This document shows, in pieces, positions 32,901 to 39,943 of a stretch of DNA of 64,000 nucleotides. Within the stretch, counting starts at the first letter, position 1; each line of letters begins with the position of its first letter. The position numbers and the translations under genes were made by a program. Below the pieces are notes generated by a model. It was not told the DNA's origin. It did no database searches and saw only the letters and a list, made by a program, of their open reading frames with translations. The stretch is from JBFELU01 sp041572755 (lineage in GTDB: Bacteria; Actinomycetota; Acidimicrobiia; Spongiisociales; UBA11373), in the NCBI GenBank assembly GCA_041572755.1, contig JBFFRY010000010.1, positions 7,531 through 71,530 of the forward strand. Reading direction: 5' to 3'.

Positions 32901-33601
32901 CAGCGGAACAGGTCCTCCCCAGGGGCGCGGACGAGGTCGGCACCTCGGCCCGCACCCGGCGGGAGCTCGAGTCCCCTGACCAGAGCGGCCGGTATCCCGG
33001 CCGACTTGCCCATCACCAGGTCGGCTGCGGCGGCGATCTCGTCGGCGATGGCGATCTCGGTGACGGCGAGGATTCGCCCCCCGCCGTCGACCGTTCCTCG
33101 GAGATCGAGGATGGGGGTCAGGCCGGAGACCCCGATGGCCACATCGCTGAGCCCGCGCCTCCAGGCCCGGCCGAAGGTGTCGCTGATGATGACCGCCGCA
33201 TCGATACCGGTTTCCCGCAGGAGGCCCATGCGCAGGCGGTGAGCCGAACGGTCGGGGTCCTGGGGGAGGAGCACAGCCGTCCCCGGCTCGGTGTTGGAGC
33301 GGTCGACGCCGGCATTGGCACACACGAAGCCGTGGCGGGTCTTGGCGATGACGAGGTCGCCGCGACGGCGAAGCACCTCGACGGCTTGGCGTTCCACCAA
33401 CGCGCGATAGGCGGACTCTTCGTCACCGTCGAGAGCGACGACCGCCCCTTCGGCCTTGGAGACCACCTTGTGGGTCACCACCACCACGTCGCCTCCCCTG
33501 AGAGTGAGACCGATGCCGGTGAGGGCCTCGGCGAGGATTCGGGTGAGGTCGTCGCCGGGCCGCACCTCACCGACGCCGGTGATCGGGTGGATCTCGATCA
33601 C
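32900..33601 (-). CDS. cofE: Coenzyme F420-0:L-glutamate ligase
   Basis: The GTG at 33601 gives 233 aa (MIEIHPI). The CofE pattern is clear: GVGEVRPGDDL, DVVVVTHKVVSKAEG, RHGFVCANAGVDRSNT, LPQDPDRSA, IISDTFGRAWRRGLSDVAIG. It adds glutamates to the F420-0 core using GTP. It is the short archaeal-type form; the C-terminal FMN-binding nitroreductase-like domain of mycobacterial FbiB is absent, so the dehydro-F420 reductase activity must lie elsewhere if needed. It overlaps cofD by four bases and nei by one. Confidence 0.93.
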   Translation of the reverse strand: MIEIHPITGVGEVRPGDDLTRILAEALTGIGLTLRGGDVVVVTHKVVSKAEGAVVALDGDEESAYRALVERQAVEVLRRRGDLVIAKTRHGFVCANAGVDRSNTEPGTAVLLPQDPDRSAHRLRMGLLRETGIDAAVIISDTFGRAWRRGLSDVAIGVSGLTPILDLRGTVDGGGRILAVTEIAIADEIAAAADLVMGKSAGIPAALVRGLELPPGAGRGADLVRAPGEDLFR

Positions 33602-34539
33602 GCCGCCGCCTCCAGCAGTTTCTCGGCGAACGATGCGGCGGCCGCCGGTTCGGCGATCCTGGTGTCGAGCACCGAGATCGCCGCACCGGATGCCGCCAGG
33701 CCGTCCGCTTCGGCGGCGTCGCCGCGATCGATCACGAGGCGGTCGACGAGGCCCTCGTAGGCGGCGAGCACCCCGGTGTTGCCCGGAGGCAAGCCGAGGC
33801 TCGCCATGACGCGATCCGCCGGCCCCTTGAGGGCCTTGCCGCCGAACAACGGACTGACGACCACCGTGGCGGCTCGGGCCACGGCCTTCCGCACCCCCGG
33901 CACCGCCAGGATGGGCCACACCGACAAGGGCGGGTTGGAGGGGGCGACGACCACCAGATCGGCCCGGTCGATGGCTTCGAGCACCCCGGGAGCGGCGGCC
34001 GCCTCATCGGCGCCGGCGTACACGACCTCGGCCACCTCGTCGCTATGGGCCCTCATGACGAAGTACTCCTGGAACGACAGCCACTCGCCTTCCATGGTCC
34101 GGATTCGGGTTCGGAGAGGATCGTCGGTGACGGGGACGACCCGGTGGGCGATGCCCATCGATGCGGCCAGCTTGTCGACGATCTCGGTCAGTGAGGAACC
34201 GGATTCGAGGGCCAGGGTGCGGAACACGTTGGTGACCAGGTCCTCGTCGCCGAGGCGGAACGTCGTGTCGATGCCGAGCCCGGCGAGCCGTTCCATCATG
34301 TCGAAGCTGTCGCCGGCGATACCCCAGCCGTGGGGGCCTTCGCGGCCCGCCAGCGTGTAGAGCACGGTGTCGAGATCGGGGGAGACGTGGAGCCCGTAGA
34401 CCTCCTCGTCGTCGCCGACGTTGACGATCACCGTGAGGTGTTCGGGCGGGAGCACGGCGGCCAGACCCCGGGCGAGGCGGGCGCCGCCGACACCGCCCGA
34501 GAGCAGTGTGATCGTGGATGGTGATTGTGCTTGCGTCAC
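33598..34539 (-). CDS. cofD: 2-phospho-L-lactate (phosphoenolpyruvyl) transferase
   Basis: The GTG at 34539 gives 313 aa (MTQAQSPST); the open frame runs further upstream but that part is not family-like. CofD/FbiA motifs: LLSGGVGGARLARGL, VNVGDDEEVYGLHVSPDLDTVLY, GWGIAGDSF, LGDEDL, and VVAPSNPPLSVWPIL. The enzyme transfers the phospholactyl or phosphoenolpyruvyl group to Fo in F420 synthesis. It is divergent from the large glycosyltransferase gene with 22 bp between starts. With cofE it shows that this organism makes F420; fbiC and cofC are not in the window. Confidence 0.94.
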   Translation of the reverse strand: MTQAQSPSTITLLSGGVGGARLARGLAAVLPPEHLTVIVNVGDDEEVYGLHVSPDLDTVLYTLAGREGPHGWGIAGDSFDMMERLAGLGIDTTFRLGDEDLVTNVFRTLALESGSSLTEIVDKLAASMGIAHRVVPVTDDPLRTRIRTMEGEWLSFQEYFVMRAHSDEVAEVVYAGADEAAAAPGVLEAIDRADLVVVAPSNPPLSVWPILAVPGVRKAVARAATVVVSPLFGGKALKGPADRVMASLGLPPGNTGVLAAYEGLVDRLVIDRGDAAEADGLAASGAAISVLDTRIAEPAAAASFAEKLLEAAA

Positions 34540-34546
34540 CGGACCA

Positions 34547-34552
34547 TAAGAT
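34547..34552 (+). promoter_or_regulatory. -10 element TAAGAT for the large glycosyltransferase gene
   Basis: TAAGAT ends 9 nt before the GTG at 34562 with no ribosome site between, fitting a leaderless transcript. The opposite strand has CTTATGGT overlapping it just upstream of the cofD GTG, so the 22-bp gap must serve both directions. Confidence 0.4.
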
Positions 34553-34561
34553 TGGCGGGCC

Positions 34562-37354
34562 GTGACCTCTGATTCTGCCGAACGCCCCGCGCCCGCACCT
34601 GCAGTGGCGGCCGTCGTCATCGCCGACGATGCGACGAAGCTCGACGCGTGCCTGGCCGCCGTCGAGCGGCAAGTGTACGCCCCGGCGCTGATCTTCGTCG
34701 TGGGTGGAGACGATGACGTGCGGCGAATCGCCGGGGAGCGCGAGGCCGTGTGGCGTCGCGACGTCCGGACCTTGGCCGCCGATCTCGACCCGACGATCAC
34801 CTATGTGTGGTTTGTTCGCGGTGGCGCCCGTCCCCGCGTCGATGCCCTGAGGGCCCTGATCACGGACGGCATGCGGGTCGACGCTTCGGTCGCCGGATCG
34901 AAGATCCTCGACGCGGAGCGGCCCGAGGTCCTGGTTTCGGTGGGGTACGCCACCGATGTGTTCGACGCTCCCTACTCGGGACTCCAGGAGGACGAGGTCG
35001 ATCAGGAGCAATACGACGTCGTGCGCGACGTCTCGTCGGTTGCCGGGATCTCGATGCTGGTCCGCCGGGACCTGTTCTCCGGTCTGCGGGGCGTCGACCC
35101 GATCATGGCTCCCACCGCCGCCGCCATCGACTTCTGCCAGCGGGCCCGGCTGCGCGGGGGGCGCATCGTGGTGGTCCCCTCGTCCGAGGTTCTCTACGAG
35201 GCGCCCGATCGAGCCCCCGACTGGAGGGAGCGCGCCGGGGAGATCCGGGCGATGCTGAAGGTGTACAGCCCGGTCACGCTGCTCTGGGCGATACCTCTCG
35301 CCTTTGTGGTCGGTTTGGTGGAGAGCGCCGTGGCTCCTTTCCTGGGGCGGTGGCCGATCTTCGGGTTCCTGGCGGCCTGGGGCTGGAACCTGGCGCGTTT
35401 CCCTTCGGCCCTGAGGAGCCGCTTCGAGGCCCGACACGGCCGGACCGTCGGGGACGAGGAACTGTTCCGCTATCAGGTCGGGGGCTCGGCTCGGCTCCGC
35501 AGCCTCTACGACGATGCGCTCGAGACGATCCGGAGTCGCTTCCCGGAGGGGATCCTCTCCGGGTTCGGCGACGCTCTCGAGGCGAGCCAGGAGCGGGTGC
35601 GCCGGCCTTCCTTCCTCGTCGGCGCCGGGGCCGTCATCTTTGCGTTCACCGCCACCCGGGTCGTCTGGGGGGAACGGCTGCCGGTGGCGGGATTCTCTCT
35701 GCCGGCCCCCAACTCGGCGCTGGATGCCTTGAGTGCCTACGCCGGTGGATGGAATCCGGCCGGTTTCGGGTCACCCGAGGTCTTGCATCCGAGTGTCGGG
35801 GCCACCGCTGTGGTCCAGCTGGCAGCCTTCGGACGCAGCGGCCTGGCCGTGGCGCTGTTGACGCTCGGGGCCTTTCTGGCGGGTGTGTTCGGCACGGCCC
35901 GAATGTTGCACCGGTGGGGTATCGGCTCGGTCGGCGGGTACCTGGCCGGAGTGGTGTTGATGGGGGGGCCGGCCACCCACGCCGTCGCCGAGGCCGGGAA
36001 CTGGGCTCCGCTGGTCGGCCTGGCGGCGGTGCCCTGGGCGATCTCGGCGGCCCTCGCTCCCTGGCCGGCACACTGGATCGATCGGATAGTTCGGGTGGCA
36101 TCGGTGATCCTGCCCACCGGCATCGTGGCGTTGTTCGCTCCCCAGGCGCTGCTGCTGCCGGCGGCGGTGGCCGCCGTGTGGGCGGTGGCCGGGCACGGGG
36201 ACGACCGGGTGGCGCCTCTGATGCTCACTTTGGGCGGTGCCCTCGGCTCTCTGCCGCTTCTCATGCCCTGGATCCTCTACGTCGATCTCGGCGATTACCT
36301 GGGTCACGGTGCCGCGGCGTTCTGGGCACCTTCCTGGCCGGTGGTAGGAGCCGCCGCACTGGCCTTGATGGGGGCGCTGGTCGCCGGCGATCGGGCTACC
36401 GCCTCGGTGGCCGGCTGGGGCGCCATCATCGTCGGGATCGGTGCGGTGGTGGCCCGGAGTGGGGACATCGGCTCGGGGCGGGAGGTCGAGACGGCCGGGC
36501 TCATGGCGGTCGCCCTCGGTCTGGCGGTGATCGCCGGTTCCGCCGTGGAGGTGGGGTTCCGGCGCGACCTTCTCGGTGGTGGGCGGCTGGCCTTGGGCTT
36601 GCTGGGTGTGGTGGCCGGCGTTGCCCTGGTGGCATCGACTGTGGCGGTGGCTACGCCGGGACGGGCCGGACTCCCCGAGGACCGGCTCACCGGCACGTTC
36701 GACTTCGCCGCCGGCCCCGAGATCGAGGCGAGGGCCCGGGTGCTGGCGTTCGGTTCTGAGGAGTCCTTGCCGGGCACGTCCCGTGATCTGGAGGGCCTCG
36801 GCTATCGGGTGTTCCTGCCGCCGGTACCGAGCACGTGGGATGCCTATCTCAACGAGGCCCGCCTGGGGGACGAGGCACTCCACGACTTCCTGCTCCAGAT
36901 GCTGGATGGAGACGTGCGGCGAGCCGGGGAGGCGCTGTCTTCCTTCGGTATCGGGTGGGTGGCCTTCCTGGAGCCGAGCCCTCTCTCCGACCTGTTCGAA
37001 GCACAGCTCGACATGGTCGGGCTGCGCTCCTTCGACCTCCCGGTGTTCCGCAACGAGGTGGCTGCTGCTCCCGCCGTTGCTGATGACGGGAGCCGATGGG
37101 TTCGCTCCGGCACCGGCTACCGGGCCCCCGAGGGCTCCGCGGCGGGGTGGGTGAGGGTCGCCGAGAACGCCGACTATCGCTGGGGCCCGGGGGAGTGGGC
37201 TCAGGATGACTGGGCCAATGTGATCGCCGAGCCCCAGGCCGAGGTCGCCTTTGCCGCCCACGGCCCGCGCCGCCTCGCGGCGATGGGTTCCGCCGGCTGG
37301 CTGATCGTCATCTTGGGGACCACGCTCGCCGGACGGTGGAGGCGACGGAGATGA
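34562..37354 (+). CDS. Large membrane glycosyltransferase family 2-like protein of the actinobacterial cofD-manB block
   Basis: This 930-aa protein starts with a degenerate GT2-like domain (residues 1 to about 230: AAVVIADDATKLDACLAAVERQ, FVRGGARPRVDAL, VAGISMLVRRDLF), then many hydrophobic segments (about 240-265, 365-380, 410-440, 445-520 and 540-690) and an extracytoplasmic C-terminal part ending in a last helix and a WRRRR tail. Actinobacteria carry a protein of this size and layout between cofD and the DUF5719 gene. It is probably a polyprenyl-linked sugar transferase for envelope polymers. No clean DxD is visible, so catalysis is not assured. The next gene starts inside its stop (ATGA). 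Confidence 0.78.
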   Translation: MTSDSAERPAPAPAVAAVVIADDATKLDACLAAVERQVYAPALIFVVGGDDDVRRIAGEREAVWRRDVRTLAADLDPTITYVWFVRGGARPRVDALRALITDGMRVDASVAGSKILDAERPEVLVSVGYATDVFDAPYSGLQEDEVDQEQYDVVRDVSSVAGISMLVRRDLFSGLRGVDPIMAPTAAAIDFCQRARLRGGRIVVVPSSEVLYEAPDRAPDWRERAGEIRAMLKVYSPVTLLWAIPLAFVVGLVESAVAPFLGRWPIFGFLAAWGWNLARFPSALRSRFEARHGRTVGDEELFRYQVGGSARLRSLYDDALETIRSRFPEGILSGFGDALEASQERVRRPSFLVGAGAVIFAFTATRVVWGERLPVAGFSLPAPNSALDALSAYAGGWNPAGFGSPEVLHPSVGATAVVQLAAFGRSGLAVALLTLGAFLAGVFGTARMLHRWGIGSVGGYLAGVVLMGGPATHAVAEAGNWAPLVGLAAVPWAISAALAPWPAHWIDRIVRVASVILPTGIVALFAPQALLLPAAVAAVWAVAGHGDDRVAPLMLTLGGALGSLPLLMPWILYVDLGDYLGHGAAAFWAPSWPVVGAAALALMGALVAGDRATASVAGWGAIIVGIGAVVARSGDIGSGREVETAGLMAVALGLAVIAGSAVEVGFRRDLLGGGRLALGLLGVVAGVALVASTVAVATPGRAGLPEDRLTGTFDFAAGPEIEARARVLAFGSEESLPGTSRDLEGLGYRVFLPPVPSTWDAYLNEARLGDEALHDFLLQMLDGDVRRAGEALSSFGIGWVAFLEPSPLSDLFEAQLDMVGLRSFDLPVFRNEVAAAPAVADDGSRWVRSGTGYRAPEGSAAGWVRVAENADYRWGPGEWAQDDWANVIAEPQAEVAFAAHGPRRLAAMGSAGWLIVILGTTLAGRWRRRR

Positions 37355-38682
37355 AGCGACTCATCGTGCTGGCGGTTGCCGGGCTGATCATTGCCGGGGC
37401 GGCGCTGTTGCCCGAGCCGGCTCCGCCGCCCGATCCTTTGGCCGGCCTGGTCATCGACCGGCCGGGTCTCGAGTCACCACTCGATGCCTCCATCTGGTAT
37501 TGCCCCTGGGCTCAGGCGAACGCCAGCCGAGACTCGATCCTGGCGGTGGTGTCGATGGATTCCGCCACGGCATTCCTGACCCTGCCGGTGGCGATTCCGG
37601 GTGAGGACCCGGATCAGGCCACGCTGCAGACCCTGGGACCGGGGGCGGCGGCGGTGGCGCTGTCCGAGATCGCCCAGCGGGGCGACTCGCCCGGCTTCTT
37701 CGAGTTCGATGCCGGCCCGGCGGCCGCCTCGGTCACGGTGACCGGAGAGGAGCTGCTGGCGGCGGACGCCTGCATCGCTTCCGGTCCGGACGTGTGGTAT
37801 TTCGCCGGCGGATCGACGATGGCCGGCGAGACGCTCAAGTTGCGACTGTTCAACCCCTTCCCCGAGACCGCCAAGATCTCGGTGGGCGCCGTGAGCGAGA
37901 TCGGCACCGAGGCGATCGGCGAGTTGCGCAGTGTGTCGGTGAATCCCCGCTCGTGGCGCGACGTCACGTTCGAGGAGCTGCTTCGCCAGCGTCAGAACCT
38001 CGTGGTCACCGTCACCACCGACGAAGGCCTGATCGTGCCGGCGATGGCGATGACCAACGCCGACGGGGAAGCGTGGTGGCCGGGAACCGGGATCAGCCAG
38101 CGATGGGAGTTCCCGGTGGTGAGGTTCGGTGAGCTCGAGGATGCGGCGCTGGTGCTTTCCAATCCCGGCTTGACGGCCGCCAACGTGACCGTCGACGTGC
38201 TCACGCCGACCGGTCCCCGGCCGGCGGCCTTCACGCTGCAGATCGAGGCCGATTCCCCGGGCCGGGTTTCGTTCGCTGCGATCACGGACGAGGTGATCGG
38301 GGCGCGAGTGATCGCCGACGTGCCGGTGACGGCCGCCGTGTTCGCTTCCGGTCCTGCCGGGCTGGCCGTCACCCCCGGTGTCCCCGCGCCGGCCAGGGTG
38401 TGGCTGCTCCCGGGGCTCCAGTCGATCGGGCTCCAGGAGGGTTCGCTGTGGCTGCTCAATGGGGGCGAGGAGGTGGCCTCGGTCACGATCACCGCGATCG
38501 GCTCCGAGGGCGTGGTCGCCGAGAATCTCATGATCGAGGCCGGCACCCAGCTGCAGGTCGCGGCGCTGCCCGACGCCATCGGCTACCTGGCGACGTCCAG
38601 CCAGCCCTTCAGTGCGGCGTGGAGCGTCATCGGCCCCGGCGGAGTCGCTTTCGCCTCCGGGTCGGCCGTCTCCGATGAGTGA
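37351..38682 (+). CDS. DUF5719 family exported protein
   Basis: The ATG at 37351 overlaps the previous stop; 443 aa. One N-terminal membrane anchor or signal (residues about 3-20, VLAVAGLIIAGAALL) precedes a beta-rich exported domain with WYCPWAQA near residue 50 and repeated Ig-like stretches (VLSNPGLTAANVTVDVLTPTG, LLNGGEEVASVTITAIG). This is the layout of actinobacterial DUF5719 proteins, which consistently follow the large glycosyltransferase gene. Function unknown; an accessory role in envelope glycosylation is inferred from that fixed neighbourhood. Confidence 0.78.
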   Translation: MKRLIVLAVAGLIIAGAALLPEPAPPPDPLAGLVIDRPGLESPLDASIWYCPWAQANASRDSILAVVSMDSATAFLTLPVAIPGEDPDQATLQTLGPGAAAVALSEIAQRGDSPGFFEFDAGPAAASVTVTGEELLAADACIASGPDVWYFAGGSTMAGETLKLRLFNPFPETAKISVGAVSEIGTEAIGELRSVSVNPRSWRDVTFEELLRQRQNLVVTVTTDEGLIVPAMAMTNADGEAWWPGTGISQRWEFPVVRFGELEDAALVLSNPGLTAANVTVDVLTPTGPRPAAFTLQIEADSPGRVSFAAITDEVIGARVIADVPVTAAVFASGPAGLAVTPGVPAPARVWLLPGLQSIGLQEGSLWLLNGGEEVASVTITAIGSEGVVAENLMIEAGTQLQVAALPDAIGYLATSSQPFSAAWSVIGPGGVAFASGSAVSDE

Positions 38683-39067
38683 GCCGGCGGTTCGGCTCTT
38701 CGTCGTCGGGGGCGTCACCGTGCTGGCGGCCCTCGTGGCCGGGTTCGCCCATCTCCGGGCTCGTAGGCGCCGGGTTCCCGAGATCGATGCGGAGGGTTTC
38801 GAGGGCAGGATCATCTTCTTCACCGAGCGGTCGTGTCCTTCGTGTGACACGGTCCGCGAGCTCCTGGCGCCGTTCGAGGTGGCGGAGTACCGCTACGAGG
38901 ATGATCCCGAGCGCCTCTCCGGGGCCGGTGTCGACGCCGTCCCGGTGGTCGTGATCCGGGACGAAGCGGGCTTGGTGGTCGACCGGATCGCCGGGGTGCC
39001 GTCGATTCGCCGTCTGGCTGCAGGGATGCGGCGGGCCGGAATCACAAAATCGTCTTACCCGCGCTGA
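38675..39067 (+). CDS. Membrane-anchored thioredoxin/glutaredoxin-like protein
   Basis: The ATG at 38675 overlaps the DUF5719 gene by 8 nt; 130 aa. A single helix at about residues 7-25 is followed by a short basic linker (RARRRR) and a thioredoxin-fold domain with the redox pair CPSC in TERSCPSCDTV and a cis-proline region DAVPVVVIRD. Since the domain follows a basic stretch after an N-terminal helix, it probably faces the cytoplasm, but topology is unsure. It could reduce or oxidise partners of the neighbouring envelope proteins; no partner is identifiable. Confidence 0.72.
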   Translation: MSEPAVRLFVVGGVTVLAALVAGFAHLRARRRRVPEIDAEGFEGRIIFFTERSCPSCDTVRELLAPFEVAEYRYEDDPERLSGAGVDAVPVVVIRDEAGLVVDRIAGVPSIRRLAAGMRRAGITKSSYPR

Positions 39068-39082
39068 TGGCGCGTAAGAATG

Positions 39083-39110
39083 ACGACCCTGGAATCACGA
39101 CCCTGGAATC
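39083..39110 (+). repeat. Perfect tandem duplication of a 14-bp unit
   Basis: ACGACCCTGGAATC occurs twice head to tail (39083-39096 and 39097-39110) in the gap before the DUF3499 gene. An imperfect inverted repeat (TCTTAC ... GTAAGA, about 39053-39080) lies just upstream around the previous stop codon and may act as a weak terminator; it has no T-run. The tandem unit looks like a slippage duplication or a pair of binding sites. Confidence 0.6.
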
Positions 39111-39134
39111 ACAGCGGTGTGGTTCGCCGCTAGC

Positions 39135-39371
39135 ATGACGGTTGTGATCGAGCGTTGTGCCCGCTGCGGAGCGCCTTCGGGGATTGTGATGTCGTTCGAC
39201 TACGACGGCATGACCGTCTGGCTCGACGACATCACCGACCCGGTGCCGCCGGGTGCCGGCTATCCGCTGTGTGAGGTGCACGCCGAGCGGATGAGCCCCC
39301 CGGTGGGGTGGACGCTGGTCGATCGGCGAGCCCCGGTGCGGCCGCTGTTCGTGTCGCTCGAGGTGGCGTGA
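39135..39371 (+). CDS. DUF3499 family small zinc-ribbon protein
   Basis: The ATG at 39135 gives 78 aa; a GTG at 39117 is possible. The N-terminal CARCGAPSG pair of cysteines and the later YPLCEVHAERMSPPVGW motif match actinobacterial DUF3499, in which two cysteine-rich pieces flank a beta hairpin. Function unknown. In other actinobacteria DUF3499 genes lie just before the phosphomannomutase gene; here several genes intervene, but the block is otherwise recognisable. A zinc-binding structural role is inferred. Confidence 0.75.
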   Translation: MTVVIERCARCGAPSGIVMSFDYDGMTVWLDDITDPVPPGAGYPLCEVHAERMSPPVGWTLVDRRAPVRPLFVSLEVA

Positions 39372-39389
39372 TCTTCCGGGGGGTTCCGG

Positions 39390-39686
39390 TTGTTGGATCG
39401 TGACGTCATCGATGCGGTGCGCTCCATGGACGAGCACGACCTGCGTCGGCTCCTGATGCTCGCCAAGGCCCGGCTGGAGGCGCAGGGCACGGAGTTCGGC
39501 GAGGCCGCCCCCCGGGTGCGGCTTCGCCGCCAGATGGTGCGGTGCGGCAAGGACGCCTGCACCCGCTGCCCCCACGGCCCCTACTGGTACGCCTATTGGC
39601 GGGAGGGTGGGAAGCGGCGCTCCCGCTACGTCGGGAAACTCGACGAGGAAACGATCAACCAGGGACCCGGATCAACCGAAGGGTGA
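39390..39686 (+). CDS. Small DUF6788-like protein with a cysteine motif
   Basis: The TTG at 39390 (a second TTG follows) gives 98 aa. The C-terminal half contains MVRCGKDACTRCPHGPYWYAYWREGGKRRSRYVGK-type sequence: a CGK-x4-C cluster followed by an aromatic HGPYWYAYWRE stretch and a basic tail. That is the pattern of short DUF6788-like proteins found widely beside mobile or regulatory genes. It may bind nucleic acid. The N-terminus is helical (DEHDLRRLLMLAKARLEAQG). Its stop codon lies inside a 12-bp palindrome. Confidence 0.6.
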   Translation: MLDRDVIDAVRSMDEHDLRRLLMLAKARLEAQGTEFGEAAPRVRLRRQMVRCGKDACTRCPHGPYWYAYWREGGKRRSRYVGKLDEETINQGPGSTEG

Positions 39687-39694
39687 CTAGTCAC
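39683..39694. promoter_or_regulatory. 12-bp perfect palindrome GTGACTAGTCAC, copy 1
   Basis: The palindrome overlaps the stop codon of the DUF6788-like gene and lies 7 nt before the GGAGGAAGG ribosome site of the small zinc-ribbon gene at 39712. The same 12-mer is found at 48428-48439. It resembles operators of dimeric regulators; the regulator is unknown. Confidence 0.45.
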
Positions 39695-39711
39695 TTCTCA
39701 GGAGGAAGGTC

Positions 39712-39912
39712 ATGCCGAGGACACCCCGGCGGGGAACCGATATCACGTGCGCCAGCTGCAGCGCCGCCGATGCCATCCAGATCGAGTTGACGCTCCCGGA
39801 TGGCACCGACGTCTTCTTCAACTCCTGTCACCGGTGTGAGCACCGCTGGTGGCACGCCGACGGCGAGGTCCTCGATCTGACCGCGATCCTCGAGAAGTCG
39901 CGACGTACCTAA
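39712..39912 (+). CDS. Small zinc-ribbon protein
   Basis: The ATG at 39712 follows a strong AGGAGGAAGG; 66 aa. Two cysteine pairs, ITCASCSA and NSCHRCEHRWW, sit about 22 residues apart, as in a zinc ribbon of the TFIIS/RNA-polymerase-subunit shape. The protein has no other domain. It may bind nucleic acid or a protein partner. It is cut off from the gene upstream by the palindrome at 39683 and from the large membrane protein downstream by a 31-bp gap containing TAGCCT (39929-39934), a possible promoter of that next gene. Confidence 0.68.
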   Translation: MPRTPRRGTDITCASCSAADAIQIELTLPDGTDVFFNSCHRCEHRWWHADGEVLDLTAILEKSRRT

Positions 39913-39943
39913 TACCCTGCGCTCGCGGTAGCCTGCGGGCTCT

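Noticed and set aside
39053..39080. Intrinsic terminator after the thioredoxin-like gene
   Set aside because: The inverted repeat is imperfect with a bulge and there is no T-run, so it is mentioned only as weak.
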